In this document: positions 63,001 to 63,571 of the stretch, one piece after another
How the letters are laid out: every line of letters begins with the position of its first letter
Numbering within the stretch: position 1 is the first letter of the stretch
Assembly (NCBI GenBank): GCA_012934845.2
Contig: WNNJ02001894.1
Location: forward strand, 1 to 64,000
Origin: Pomphorhynchus laevis
Lineage: Eukaryota > Acanthocephala > Palaeacanthocephala > Echinorhynchida > Pomphorhynchidae
Reading direction: 5' to 3'
Length of the DNA: 64,000 bases
Made by a program: the position numbers and the translations under genes
The notes under the pieces: model-generated
What the model saw: only the letters and a program-made list of their open reading frames with translations
What the model was told of the DNA's origin: nothing
Databases searched by the model: none

Positions 63001-63571
63001 TCTTTAATATAGAACTGCATTGGCATTTAAATATAAAACTCCATTGACAAAACTTAAAAATATGTCGAAATATAAATTATATATAATTATTTATTTTTTA
63101 ATAATATTTATTTAATATATATAAAAAATAAAAATTTTAAATATAAAAATGCATAACCATTTAAAAATAAAACTGCATTGACAAAACTTAAAGATGGGTA
63201 GATAAAACACAACATGGTAATCTTTTTTTACTAATTATAAATATGAAAATATACATAAAAACATACTTAAAGCTGAAATCTGATGGTTGAAAACTTCCAG
63301 TAATTTCAATATCGGATACTTCAAAGTGAAATATATTCTTTTCTTCTCGGACCAATGACGCTCCTATATTTTTCAAATTTACTTTTACACTTAAAAATGT
63401 AGTTCCTGAAGGTTGATAATTCCCATCGACGATTTCATCTAGTCCCAGCATATCAAACAGCTGTTGTTTTTCTGTTGCCGTAAGCTCGTACAAAGTATCC
63501 ACTGGACTTGTCAGGCTCGAACTAGATTCATCTGCTGATTCATCCTGCTTACTTGTCGACTCACGCTTTAT
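146..63571 (-). CDS. Vps13: VPS13 family lipid-transfer protein, partial gene, 45 exons
   Basis: Spliced gene whose exons sum to about 8.2 kb and encode about 2,730 residues; both ends run off the window. Known for the family: VPS13 proteins are rod-like bridges that move bulk phospholipid between membranes at contact sites. Seen here, in order: the TATEKQQLFDMLGLDE segment that follows the chorein domain, repeated RBG-type beta segments, a VAB/SHR-BD region with repeated Asn motifs, the AYVVVLGLDVLGNPYGLL hallmark, and the start of the ATG2_C-like C-terminus. Every exon has GT(or one GC)..AG borders, and the phases of all neighbours agree, so the exon chain is well supported. The protein is divergent from vertebrate VPS13 and glycine-poor near the C-terminus. 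VPS13A/C type fits better than VPS13D because of the LGLDVLGNP motif. The paralogue assignment is inference. Confidence 0.95.
781..1060 (+). mobile_element. CR1/SR-like LINE reverse transcriptase, upstream piece
   Basis: Plus-strand reading gives TDDLKIWR near 785-815, the catalytic Asp-Asp motif of non-LTR reverse transcriptases (usual form YADDLKIW). It is followed by WAQSFKLEINISK and LNGVEINRV, in the order and spacing seen in CR1/SR-type LINEs. No intact ORF remains. It lies in the Vps13 intron 273-4785. Confidence 0.7.
1376..1680 (-). mobile_element. CR1/SR-like LINE piece, inverted
   Basis: Minus-strand reading gives FKTLFVALLRSHLEYFVQ and KTDINDLDTVMRLGFRM, the 'LY..lVRPhLEY..qaw.P.l..di..lE.vQr.atr' segment of CR1/SR-type LINEs. 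In an intact element this part lies between the plus-strand pieces at 781-1060 and 1790-2141, so it looks like an inverted middle section of the same copy. Confidence 0.7.
1790..2141 (+). mobile_element. CR1/SR-like LINE ORF2 C-terminus
   Basis: Plus-strand reading ends LCGHPLILQIHRIQHTR and AVVGLWNRFMSSQSD before a stop at 2141. It matches the 'LRGHslKl...r.rt..r.ffF..Rvv.lWN.LP..vv' tail that closes CR1/SR-type LINE ORF2. The upstream part (ISERRRLEGIF) resembles 'yeeRLr.l'. It carries several breaks. Confidence 0.68.
4505..4612. repeat. 108-bp direct repeat, copy 1
   Basis: Identical by eye to 6089-6196, 1,584 bp away in the same orientation, with different flanks on both sides. It is less AT-rich than its surroundings. 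On the minus strand it is open for the whole length, but no family is recognised. Confidence 0.9.
4786..4956 (-). CDS. Vps13: Vps13 exon 44
   Basis: Residues 2636-2692, ending SLISDHLGRLLATASLDRR, which aligns with 'vSritgslGkGlAaiTmDkeyqqkR'. The glycine-rich run before it in other VPS13 proteins is replaced by Ser/Thr/Asn. Donor GAG|GTATAT. Confidence 0.92.
5022..5217 (-). CDS. Vps13: Vps13 exon 43
   Basis: Residues 2570-2635. AYVVVLGLDVLGNPYGLL is the hallmark of VPS13A/C ('fYvLVLGLDVLGNPfGLi'), followed by GKGLYDPFV, matching '..fFYEPf'. Donor GTG|GTATAA, with a 65-bp intron after it. Confidence 0.98.
5575..5711. repeat. 137-bp foldback element
   Basis: Terminal arms of about 39 bp (5575-5613 and 5673-5711) are inverted copies, starting AAGTTTGGCAAAAAT and ending ATTTTGCCAAACTT, with a few mismatches. 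The middle also folds (TATTATTCTGCTCAA against TTGAGTAGAGTAATA). It resembles a foldback MITE. No clear target duplication. Confidence 0.75.
5986..6047. repeat. (TA)n microsatellite
   Basis: Uninterrupted TA dinucleotides, about 30 units, next to the second copy of the 108-bp repeat. Confidence 0.95.
6089..6196. repeat. 108-bp direct repeat, copy 2
   Basis: Second, identical copy of 4505-4612. It lies about 100 bp upstream of the Penelope-like reverse transcriptase piece, so it may have moved with that element or been used as its landing site. Confidence 0.9.
6296..7360 (+). mobile_element. Penelope-like element, reverse transcriptase region
   Basis: Plus-strand reading shows the ordered motifs of a Penelope-like reverse transcriptase: IDKASNNFVFICK, ILYWNPKLHKNSIKPRF, an STLYTNLDL segment (motif A region), IRQIKGVPMGG-type RQIKGVPMGGNSSPI (motif B) and FRYIDDICVFN (catalytic motif C), then the start of the thumb. 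At least two frame breaks separate the open parts. A better-preserved thumb is found at 20874-21385. It lies 130 bp from exon 42, antisense to Vps13. Confidence 0.75.
7493..7695 (-). CDS. Vps13: Vps13 exon 42
   Basis: Residues 2503-2570. FEISPISLQLSFSLNASS is the unmistakable 'hISPIKLHLSFSL' motif, followed by IEELLGAIGHALAF and SFNNVPFR ('lLqsiGatLt.vqDvvFkl'). The donor at TTTTAG|GTATGA is needed to avoid a stop when joined to exon 43. Confidence 0.96.
7925..8010 (+). repeat. Dispersed family R1, copy 1 (diverged)
   Basis: Contains GGTTGAGGAATAAAGG and AACCTGCTAACATAACAG, matching the R1 core found at 27596, 36672 and 48376. The most diverged of the copies. Confidence 0.6.
8020..8145. repeat. 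AT-only palindrome-rich tract
   Basis: About 125 bp of nearly pure A/T with repeated ATATAATATATTATAT palindromes that can fold on themselves. Confidence 0.85.
8524..8715. repeat. Tandem duplication, unit about 107 bp
   Basis: TTGTTCACTT...CATTAAC...TTTATTCTTCACT...GTGA..G..GTCATTTAAT..TGACGTCTCTG-like sequence occurs at 8524 and again at 8631 with moderate divergence. Confidence 0.7.
10085..10560 (+). mobile_element. Penelope-like element, GIY-YIG endonuclease region
   Basis: Plus-strand reading gives FYSRKMPKIKNILKR and, with a few breaks, GIVYQIPCDDCDRVYLS, then QISQHKYSLKKG and AVIEHSLNNDHKIAFD. This is the 'kd......gvVYqIPC..C...YiGqT...l..Ri.eHk......a...H....H.idf' of Penelope endonucleases. 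The second half of the GIY-YIG core (YIG) is degenerate. It shares an intron with no other PLE piece, so a separate copy from 6296-7360 is likely. Confidence 0.72.
10959..11066 (-). CDS. Vps13: Vps13 exon 41
   Basis: Residues 2467-2502, a polar linker (KVNSIKHVKSIDDYDIS) in the position of the charged loop between the 'LklD' strand and the 'ISPIKLHLSFSL' strand. Supported by a GTTTTAG acceptor, a GTGCGT donor and phase 0 on both sides. Confidence 0.82.
11448..11562 (-). CDS. Vps13: Vps13 exon 40
   Basis: Residues 2429-2466, VRDFCLNVDTGFLGSLYG, the counterpart of 'ikyf.vLiQEmdLklDxgFl.al...f'. Two in-frame donors exist: ACG|GTAATA (used) or CTA|GTAACG six bases earlier. Confidence 0.93.
11771..12233 (-). 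pseudogene. Unassigned acidic ORF inside a Vps13 intron
   Basis: Open on the minus strand for 126 codons (12233-11853). It is rich in Ser, Asp, Asn and Glu (DYMTHDVHTLSDSELTDSL), with no strong motif. A one-step frame change near the end continues as CQWIVDSDILDD and closes with SSDNEEEEV and a stop at about 11790. The Vps13 exons on either side (39 and 40) join in frame without it. It has no ATG at its open end. It could be the acidic tail of a DNA-transposase ORF or a lineage-specific cryptic exon; I cannot decide. Confidence 0.4.
12270..12327. repeat. Short dispersed repeat R3, copy 1
   Basis: AAATAAATCCGATGGCAATG and CACATCAATTGATCAGT, nearly identical to 14530-14586 in the same orientation. 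Confidence 0.8.
12378..12625. repeat. Tandem duplication, 124-bp unit x2
   Basis: CTAATTT.TGTTATTAAAAA followed by TACATTCGGAAGTCTGAGAG starts at 12378 and again at 12502. Only a few substitutions separate the two copies. Confidence 0.93.
13887..14018. repeat. Foldback family R2, copy 1
   Basis: Arms GAATTTCAGAGCAAGGTCAA and TTGATCCTGCTCCCAAATTC are imperfect inverted copies. The arms run about 50-60 bp inward to a centre rich in CAGC/GCTG. Related single arms occur at 41907, 44615 and 58655. Confidence 0.7.
14261..14388 (-). CDS. Vps13: Vps13 exon 39
   Basis: Residues 2386-2428. IYNQLNDALFPVVLFPI is the near-invariant 'lQIDNQLxdalFPVvlxP' motif of VPS13; here the Asp is Tyr. It is followed by FAEVDIVLL, matching 'Pf.dvsiv'. 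Ends AG|GTGAAT. Confidence 0.96.
14530..14586. repeat. Short dispersed repeat R3, copy 2
   Basis: Second copy of 12270-12327 with one clear substitution (AAGG for AATG), also preceded by a T-rich run. The two copies bracket the 12.3-14.5 kb interval in two adjacent introns. Confidence 0.8.
15168..15201. repeat. Perfect 13-bp hairpin
   Basis: AATAATGTGGTCA and TGACCACATTATT are exact inverted copies around an 8-base loop (GCGCATGA). Confidence 0.95.
15659..15850. repeat. Tandem duplication, 96-bp unit x2
   Basis: CGATTTATATTAATGATGA and ATTGATATTTGACAGTTACA recur at a 96-bp spacing with few differences. Because 96 is a multiple of three, it yields a 65-codon repetitive ORF that I take to be chance. 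Confidence 0.93.
16111..16335 (-). CDS. Vps13: Vps13 exon 38
   Basis: Residues 2311-2385. NQYSVNYDKMEMEQ corresponds to the family's 'yeVdf.kM.q', followed by KLFYRQSKLYMAASAVLH, the 'l.y..s....l.....rlQ' strand. The start at GAG|GTGCCT is forced, because a stop lies upstream in this frame and no other AG is available. Confidence 0.9.
16336..17959. other. Vps13 intron
   Basis: I see no gene, mobile element or clear repeat in this 1.6-kb stretch. Confidence 0.6.
17960..18108 (-). CDS. Vps13: Vps13 exon 37
   Basis: Residues 2260-2310, MEIHVNLSEFRMSLLTDN then EFASLSCFGSKTNW, matching the 'v.v...GlglSLinn...EiaYisl.sSGv.W' segment after the VAB. Donor AAG|GTATGT. Confidence 0.93.
20874..21385 (-). 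mobile_element. Penelope-like reverse transcriptase, C-terminal part
   Basis: Minus-strand reading continues from a degenerate catalytic region (NINDICVFNYNNFYS) through LNKININDKEGIYLDMNI into NLYRKDDIFKFTRNIFLH, NNEILRIATICNDIGF and LKLGFYTNKIK-like sequence. This is the thumb segment of Penelope-like reverse transcriptases. The nucleotide sequence around AAAATCAATATTAATGATAA is shared with 7258-7330, so both are copies of one family. Confidence 0.78.
21575..21665 (-). mobile_element. Penelope-like fragment, same family
   Basis: AAAATATGTATCTAT, GATTTT.AAGAAA and TTACATATT.GCAATTC recur from 20945-21015, showing a third, short copy of the reverse transcriptase thumb. It lies in the same direction as 20874-21385. 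Confidence 0.65.
22141..22355 (-). CDS. Vps13: Vps13 exon 36
   Basis: Residues 2189-2260, NLCTSIDISFHQENN and ILYTWPNATLSQRLFWRP, the last SHR-BD piece ('vpFaWddP....llw...'). Ends with one base before GTAAGT. Confidence 0.95.
22420..22679 (-). CDS. Vps13: Vps13 exon 35
   Basis: Residues 2103-2189. CIPFWPS matches the 'pfhw' turn of SHR-BD, and KWIPFPVIDGSHFSLRIG matches its 'wSgpf.l...G.f.lrl'. The asparagine-rich loop between them is lineage-specific. Ends AG|GTAGGA. Confidence 0.94.
22680..24060. other. Vps13 intron
   Basis: Nothing recognised. A less AT-rich patch at about 23120-23290 may be an old repeat, but no motif identifies it. Confidence 0.5.
24061..24207 (-). CDS. Vps13: Vps13 exon 34
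   Basis: Residues 2054-2102, ITVSNTGLTRLIYITSQ then YTVVNNSDVPLEFRQ, the 'i.i.PRyvlvNkt..pl.vrQ' strand with the VAB Asn. Ends LQPGT|GTGAGT, where the family has '..l.pg...P'. Confidence 0.95.
24284..24478 (-). CDS. Vps13: Vps13 exon 33
   Basis: Residues 1989-2053, LIAIPFSQSRQNIKIRV and WSDKVSLETIGVTSTL, matching 'WSxxFSLdtvGs', the SHR-BD signature. Donor CAG|GTGAGA, phase 0. Confidence 0.95.
26622..26697 (+). mobile_element. tRNA-derived SINE head
   Basis: GGATGGTTAGCCTAGTATG followed by TAAGGCG looks like a tRNA D-arm/A-box region. AGACCCAACGATCGAAAG lies in the anticodon-arm position, and CTAGGTTAGAATATG resembles the T-arm B box (GGTTCGAATCC with changes). Spacing between the A- and B-like boxes is about 40 bp, as in tRNA genes. 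The acceptor stem does not close, so it is not a functional tRNA gene. It lies directly upstream of the hammerhead-like sequence. Confidence 0.5.
26716..26825 (+). ncRNA. Candidate type I hammerhead ribozyme
   Basis: Reading plus: helix I 5' strand with AGCCTT (26733-26738), core CTAATGA (26739-26745; consensus CTGATGA, one change), helix II GTCCG (26746-26750) pairing perfectly with CGGAC (26774-26778) and capped by an inner ACTG/CAGT hairpin, GAAA (26779-26782), a very short helix III, and GTC (26787-26789) as the cleavage triplet. AA and then GGCT (26799-26802) follow to rebuild helix I. Order and spacing match type I hammerheads. The weak points are the core G-to-A change, the A-G mismatch at the helix III pair, and the bulge in helix I. 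Confidence 0.6.
27596..27705 (+). repeat. Dispersed family R1, copy 2
   Basis: CTGCTATG (27608) and CATAGCAG (27651) form a perfect 8-bp stem enclosing GTCGAGGAATAGTGAC and AGAAACCTGAT. It is followed by the family tail CTTATTCTGATACGTCG. Matches copies at 36672 and 48376. Confidence 0.85.
28087..28350 (-). CDS. Vps13: Vps13 exon 32
   Basis: Residues 1901-1988. A strand-rich VAB unit ending IIFTPIWFYNYTGIDLEL, the counterpart of 'l.iy.PYWlvNkTGlpL'. The Asn and Thr of the motif are kept, and the Pro is replaced by Asp. Donor AAG|GTAAAT. Confidence 0.95.
28406..28901 (-). CDS. Vps13: Vps13 exon 31 (largest exon)
   Basis: Residues 1735-1900. Begins YNPVNIYDPFLPQN, passes a serine-rich variable loop, then LIAISPVLCIESCLPFAL and VEPGQSVSWHGLAK, matching 'lspvlxlxNlLPfxlxl....l.pGxsxpwh'. 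It sits next to the 4.1-kb intron that holds the satellite array. Confidence 0.95.
28902..33043. other. Vps13 intron dominated by the satellite
   Basis: A 4.1-kb intron. About two thirds of it is the satellite array, and the rest is diverged satellite-like or AT-rich sequence. Confidence 0.85.
29405..32210. repeat. Satellite array, 259/262-bp unit, about 11 copies
   Basis: TATTTATTTATATGATATAG recurs at 29571, 29830, 30092, 30351, 30610, 30872, 31131, 31390, 31652, 31911 and 32170, a spacing of 259 or 262 bp. The 262-bp spacing is due to three extra T's and occurs every third unit, so a 780-bp higher period is present. Most units carry the 16-bp perfect palindrome ATTTGTTATAACAAAT; three carry the variant TTTGTTACAACGAATG. 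Units are nearly identical in the middle, and the edges decay into diverged copies (29285-29405 and 32211-32560). Confidence 0.97.
33044..33243 (-). CDS. Vps13: Vps13 exon 30
   Basis: Residues 1669-1735. Opens IYNGTDIPICIYC, the second VAB Asn motif, and later PHEYYSVPLPVLYHC, matching the family's 'l.pg..ysvPL..a....l...P'. Ends with AG|GTAATT. Confidence 0.94.
34035..34193 (-). CDS. Vps13: Vps13 exon 29
   Basis: Residues 1616-1668, LSFKKEGSVLRYLHK then YHVLVNVNNHFSFQSI, equivalent to the strand before each VAB repeat's Asn motif ('..vtiSSP'). Continues directly into exon 30. Donor GAG|GTAGGT. Confidence 0.88.
35606..35747 (-). CDS. Vps13: Vps13 exon 28
   Basis: Residues 1568-1615, PQNILSIRSSLISPLFSL and LVTVDNEHDQLSRYKFSL. 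VAB-region strands with weak similarity. Joined in frame on both sides; donor GAG|GTTTGT. Confidence 0.83.
36672..36800 (+). repeat. Dispersed family R1, copy 3
   Basis: GCTGCT...TTGAGGAATAACGACCGAAAC then ATAGCAG and the tail CTTATTCTAATACATCG. The following ATTAATCAATTAATAAAAA is also shared with 48570-48600, so the repeat unit is at least 130 bp. Confidence 0.85.
36931..37064 (-). CDS. Vps13: Vps13 exon 27
   Basis: Residues 1524-1568, TGIPVNVVLSKLVTI then a polar loop. With exon 26 it forms the motif N-K-T-G-[IL]-P seen at the start of VAB/SHR-BD repeats, the region known in yeast Vps13 to bind organelle adaptors. Ends with two bases before GTAAGT. Confidence 0.9.
37697..37768 (-). CDS. 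Vps13: Vps13 exon 26 (72 nt)
   Basis: Residues 1500-1523. Serine-rich start, then DIQPFLQITNK, which continues into exon 27 as ITNKTGIPV, the first clear VAB-type repeat motif. Phase 0 on both sides. Confidence 0.9.
37838..37980 (-). CDS. Vps13: Vps13 exon 25
   Basis: Residues 1451-1499, ending INMSPAAMRLLMRL, like the 'inmSPxxixll..' helix just before the VAB region. The donor is ambiguous: CTT|GTGCGA (used) or GTG|GTTCGT nine bases further down. Both keep phase 0. Confidence 0.87.
38740..38854 (-). CDS. Vps13: Vps13 exon 24
   Basis: Residues 1414-1451, LEYIENAFYKAFNKS in a polar setting, a linker near the end of the lipid channel. Supported by phase and by a TTTAG acceptor; no strong family motif. 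Confidence 0.8.
39124..39314 (-). CDS. Vps13: Vps13 exon 23
   Basis: Residues 1349-1413. GIALDIKAVLENAIAS matches the family's 'vxIxxixvtLExg.g....pml' segment, followed by LNITVGNVFVVYSEEI. Of two AG sites, only TGGTAG|GAATTG keeps the frame from exon 22. Donor TCA|GTAAGT. Confidence 0.88.
39315..40583. other. Vps13 intron
   Basis: AT-rich with no recognised element. Confidence 0.6.
40584..40707 (-). CDS. Vps13: Vps13 exon 22
   Basis: Residues 1309-1349. A Ser/Asn/His-rich loop, then PLNYEKYQNIARKVSA, in the place of the 'W.P..F.DYWFL..E' linker of other VPS13 proteins. It is joined in phase 0 to exon 21 and ends with one base before GTATTT. Confidence 0.85.
40708..42420. other. Vps13 intron
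   Basis: Contains the R2 fragment. The two overlapping ORFs at 41974-42229 show no Vps13 motif, and no choice of splice sites keeps them in frame, so exons 21 and 22 are joined directly. Confidence 0.6.
41907..41940 (-). repeat. R2 arm fragment
   Basis: CAATCCTGCTCCAAAATTC is the reverse complement of the R2 start (GAATTT.GGAGCAGGAT). Only this short part is recognisable. Confidence 0.45.
42421..42687 (-). CDS. Vps13: Vps13 exon 21
   Basis: Residues 1220-1308. DRPAVQVLRPCVADITMK and ICANLTPAIYSVIIGVIG match the canonical 'xxxiLxPcxvtl...isxxLTpxtixxlxxilxxL'. The acceptor at 42688 gives a 63-bp intron. A second in-frame AG at 42718 would add ten residues but leave only 33 bp of intron. Confidence 0.92.
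42751..42983 (-). CDS. Vps13: Vps13 exon 20
   Basis: Residues 1142-1219. IQIKGELVLPRVALYAEP is the conserved 'VxGxLxxPEIxLvad' strand. Two in-frame acceptors are possible: ACGAG|TTTGTA at 42983, used here, or TTGAAG|GTGGCT at 42962, which is seven residues shorter. The donor is TAT|GTAGGT. Confidence 0.88.
43371..43606 (-). CDS. Vps13: Vps13 exon 19
   Basis: Residues 1063-1141, KFGEICVNLCLPFLLYLY followed by KFVMDAVFYL, matching the 'ldxxxLxxsxPFLLxLxxFF' strand and helix of an RBG repeat. The start was chosen because only the acceptor at GAAG|TGTAAT joins exon 18 in frame. Confidence 0.9.
43607..45901. other. Vps13 intron
   Basis: Holds R2 copy 2. A partial start of the same family (GAATTTCAGATCAAGG) appears at 44326. 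No gene seen. Confidence 0.6.
44615..44760 (+). repeat. Foldback family R2, copy 2
   Basis: GCAATTTTAGAGCAGTATCA and AATAAAAACCTAATTTATC match R2 copy 1. TTTTGCTAGCTGCTGTTA folds against CACTAGCAGCTAGCTAAA (44713-44730), so this copy is also a foldback. Confidence 0.65.
45902..46079 (-). CDS. Vps13: Vps13 exon 18
   Basis: Residues 1003-1063, AMLKILMSQVNFRSNKDG and IGPVFIEDVRVDSKLAVR. The latter is the family's 'LxDxRP.S..V..R' strand. Donor AAG|GTAAGA. Confidence 0.93.
46132..46296 (-). CDS. Vps13: Vps13 exon 17
   Basis: Residues 949-1003. A variable acidic loop (AESFIVTDEFISESDF), then GINIVLHGVDLTIIEL, the strand that opens the next RBG repeat. Splits an Asp codon with exon 18. Confidence 0.9.
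46401..46506 (-). CDS. Vps13: Vps13 exon 16
   Basis: Residues 914-948, AELSLPSTQLFMAVLEDNI, completing the strand and helix begun in exon 15, then a serine-rich loop. Ends with one base before GTATAT. Confidence 0.88.
46883..47042 (-). CDS. Vps13: Vps13 exon 15
   Basis: Residues 860-913, IIHPLELTFEVLVLIRS, equivalent to the conserved 'LxPFSLxFxVERNL', then ISSKIDLVK, which matches 'GxLxxIQVSLS'. The phase-0 donor AAG|GTGGGT splits this last strand from exon 16. Confidence 0.93.
48376..48480 (+). repeat. Dispersed family R1, copy 4
   Basis: GCTGCTATG and GCATAGCAG form the family stem around GGTCAATGAATAGGGCAC and TAAACCTGAT. Tail CTAATCCTTATTCTGATAC. Confidence 0.85.
48512..48605 (+). repeat. 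Dispersed family R1, copy 5 (3' half)
   Basis: Begins at TAGTTCCTCCTGATGACTTC and runs through the family tail TAATCCTTATTATGATACAT into ATTAGTCAATTCATAAAAA. It lies 40 bp after copy 4, so the pair may be a partial tandem. Confidence 0.8.
49341..49576 (-). CDS. Vps13: Vps13 exon 14
   Basis: Residues 782-860. ARINAPSILVPRNNISR is the second 'xLxAPxxVVPxNxxS' signature of VPS13. It is followed by CLLLQMGDLHINSG, the matching 'lLVADLGxLxI' strand. Leaves with two bases (AG|GTATGA). Confidence 0.95.
49638..49957 (-). CDS. Vps13: Vps13 exon 13
   Basis: Residues 675-781, three strand groups: LYVDVSLRDIAVRRTQAN, NVFQANLLYANGKTIADL and VGRLRIIYFSQFYFDL, ending in a helix. The order follows the VPS13 RBG repeat. 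The donor CAA|GTAATA leads into a 61-bp intron. Confidence 0.93.
49958..51230. other. Vps13 intron
   Basis: Nothing recognised. Confidence 0.6.
51231..51329 (-). CDS. Vps13: Vps13 exon 12
   Basis: Residues 642-675, VIQLQGYLNTVNWQIIGL then NRLLSDIAIQG. This is the typical strand-turn-strand 'L.G.V..V.W.LL......DL.I.G' of VPS13. Donor CAAG|GTAAGC. Confidence 0.9.
51827..51942 (-). CDS. Vps13: Vps13 exon 11
   Basis: Residues 603-641, a polar and charged linker (THAKADTDGKVPITSADE). No conserved motif is visible. It is accepted on splice signals (TTTGTAG acceptor, GTAAGT donor) and matching phases on both sides. Confidence 0.8.
51943..53337. other. Vps13 intron
   Basis: AT-rich. TTTATATTAATATTAATGAT-like simple repeats at about 52660-52760; otherwise nothing. 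Confidence 0.6.
53338..53480 (-). CDS. Vps13: Vps13 exon 10
   Basis: Residues 556-603, RPSCSYYDKLFDSIAYLG followed by DFSSIKFVLKQDVLTSI. It is equivalent to the conserved strand plus helix that closes an RBG repeat. Ends with two bases of a Gly codon before GTTTGT. Confidence 0.9.
53534..53864 (-). CDS. Vps13: Vps13 exon 9
   Basis: Residues 445-555. Two RBG strand groups are visible: FLKFSLDTLQCDLALTK and FGISNVKLIDNRIHSL, the latter like the family's 'ISLKSLTLxDxRP' strand. To stay in frame with exon 10 the donor must be GC (TAT|GCAAGT), a good GC-AG splice site. The in-frame alternative CTTATA|GTACTA would drop a conserved strand. Confidence 0.9.
53865..56163. other. Vps13 intron with L2-like LINE
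   Basis: Outside 54790-55320 I see no gene or repeat. The ORF at 55736-55975 has no recognisable motif. Confidence 0.6.
54790..55320 (-). mobile_element. L2-like LINE reverse transcriptase fragment
   Basis: Minus-strand reading gives FFADDILVYDHAFAHRIYD (catalytic Asp-Asp), then LILNTEKSKIMW, and in another frame DYYLGPFANAPKLIILPL and INSAVRVLLRLRRFDHSS. This is the 'lDYCN.l..g.p...l..LQ.vqNaAaRlv...rr.dh' tail of L2/CR1-group LINEs. Several frame breaks. Distinctly richer in G and C than the surrounding intron, so it is probably a more recent arrival than the CR1/SR-like piece. Confidence 0.75.
56164..56206 (-). CDS. Vps13: Vps13 exon 8 (43-nt microexon)
   Basis: Residues 431-445, acidic EEQEESVCDADVWKT. 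Too short to stand alone. It is supported because its TTTTTTAG acceptor, its GTATGT donor and both phases fit exons 7 and 9 exactly. Confidence 0.78.
56269..56380 (-). CDS. Vps13: Vps13 exon 7
   Basis: Residues 394-430, polar linker YGPDSFYDPSFDKLIDSL with little conserved structure. It is joined in phase 0 to exon 6 and ends with one base before GTGAGT, a strong donor. Confidence 0.8.
56438..56564 (-). CDS. Vps13: Vps13 exon 6
   Basis: Residues 351-393, FVIESTLTTLIIRLSNSD, a beta strand followed by the helix-like DLLFIYKFL seen at the end of each RBG repeat. Donor CCA|GTACTG, phase 0. Confidence 0.88.
56646..56826 (-). CDS. Vps13: Vps13 exon 5
   Basis: Residues 291-351. Begins SNWIEYF, equivalent to the 'xxDWR..' continuation of the channel, then a polar loop and FIVPLNISGHLMLSIQP, a beta strand pair. 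Donor CCCCA|GTACGT gives phase 2, which joins exon 6 as a Gln codon. Confidence 0.88.
56827..58123. other. Vps13 intron
   Basis: Holds the 73-bp duplication, followed by an 8-bp inverted pair GATCATCC/GGATGATC (57709-57751). Nothing else. Confidence 0.6.
57560..57703. repeat. Tandem duplication, 73-bp unit x2
   Basis: AGCAATCAAATCAATAGTAT at 57560 recurs at 57633. The two units differ at about one base (CTATATT against CTAGATT). Confidence 0.95.
58124..58211 (-). CDS. Vps13: Vps13 exon 4
   Basis: Residues 262-290, YDKLKYNIDQTQVVLAQS, the 'YDxYxIxLxxVQVLLA' segment of VPS13. It starts in phase 0 after a T-rich tract and ends with one base (G) before GTAGGT. It is separated from exon 3 by only 49 bases. 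Confidence 0.9.
58261..58336 (-). CDS. Vps13: Vps13 exon 3
   Basis: Residues 235-261, RGGPELAIYLGTVHISSDL, matching the family's 'xLVLDLGxIxI' strand that directly follows IIPE. Donor GAC|GTATGC, leaving phase 0. Confidence 0.9.
58337..59653. other. Vps13 intron
   Basis: R2-related arm only; the rest is AT-rich. Confidence 0.6.
58655..58745 (+). repeat. R2-related repeat, single arm
   Basis: GAATTCAGGAGCAGGATCGG, then ACTTTTATTTTTCACTGGGT and GCTGTTAGAATCATCA, follow the R2 order seen at 13887 and 44615. Confidence 0.6.
59654..60055 (-). CDS. Vps13: Vps13 exon 2
   Basis: Residues 102-235. One of the larger exons. It carries a stretch like the family's long amphipathic segment (FEAAKQNLSWLSNYS) and then ALIFSPIFIIPDKG, equivalent to the conserved 'DVKAPxxIIPE' strand of the RBG lipid channel. 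Frame enters with one base and leaves with two (AG|GTA). Confidence 0.93.
60225..60846 (+). mobile_element. Rex1-like LINE ORF2 C-terminus
   Basis: Plus-strand reading gives FSRNGRNMKKIEKRV, then YRHEFWVMTEW, RSQLRW-type SQLRWL, and GKRPRGRPRYR, ending DTRTSG and a stop at 60846. This is the 'YGhE.WvmteR.rsqvQ...rfLRRv.g...l.R..lRWfGHv.RMp..r........GkRPrGRPr.rW.D' tail of Rex1/Babar-type LINEs. At least three frame breaks. Much richer in G and C than its surroundings. Confidence 0.78.
61185..61300. repeat. Diverged AT tandem repeat
   Basis: Blocks like TTACAATAATAATT.AATAAA and TTACTAAACAG recur two to three times from about 61090 to 61300. Confidence 0.6.
61690..62140. repeat. Short-unit minisatellite
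   Basis: Array of 10- to 13-bp words of the type GAACGAACTGTCTGAGCAAA with interruptions: first GTCTGAGCAAACT, then GTATGAACGAACG, then GAACTGATTGAAAG. The long minus-strand reading across it is repetitive (Ser/Phe/Val/Arg) and is a by-product. Confidence 0.93.
63267..63571 (-). CDS. Vps13: Vps13 exon 1 (in-window numbering)
   Basis: Residues 1-101 of the window protein. An acidic, serine-rich linker leads into TATEKQQLFDMLGLDE, the counterpart of the LTPEEK..LY..IGY segment found in VPS13 proteins at about residue 350-420, just after the chorein domain. It then has beta-rich sequence (FHFEVSDIEITGSF). The acceptor follows a long T-tract (CATAG). The exon starts in phase 0 and ends with two bases of a split Asn codon before GTATGT. 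The upstream exons with the start codon lie beyond 64000. Confidence 0.9.

Larger units (their letters stand above)
60056..63266. other. Vps13 intron with LINE end and minisatellite
   Basis: Contains the Rex1-like LINE, the AT tandem repeat and the minisatellite. A 38-bp word (ATAAAACT.CATTGACAAAA) is duplicated at 63030 and 63165, and an AAAAATAAAAATAAAT repeat lies at 62515-62600. Confidence 0.65.
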
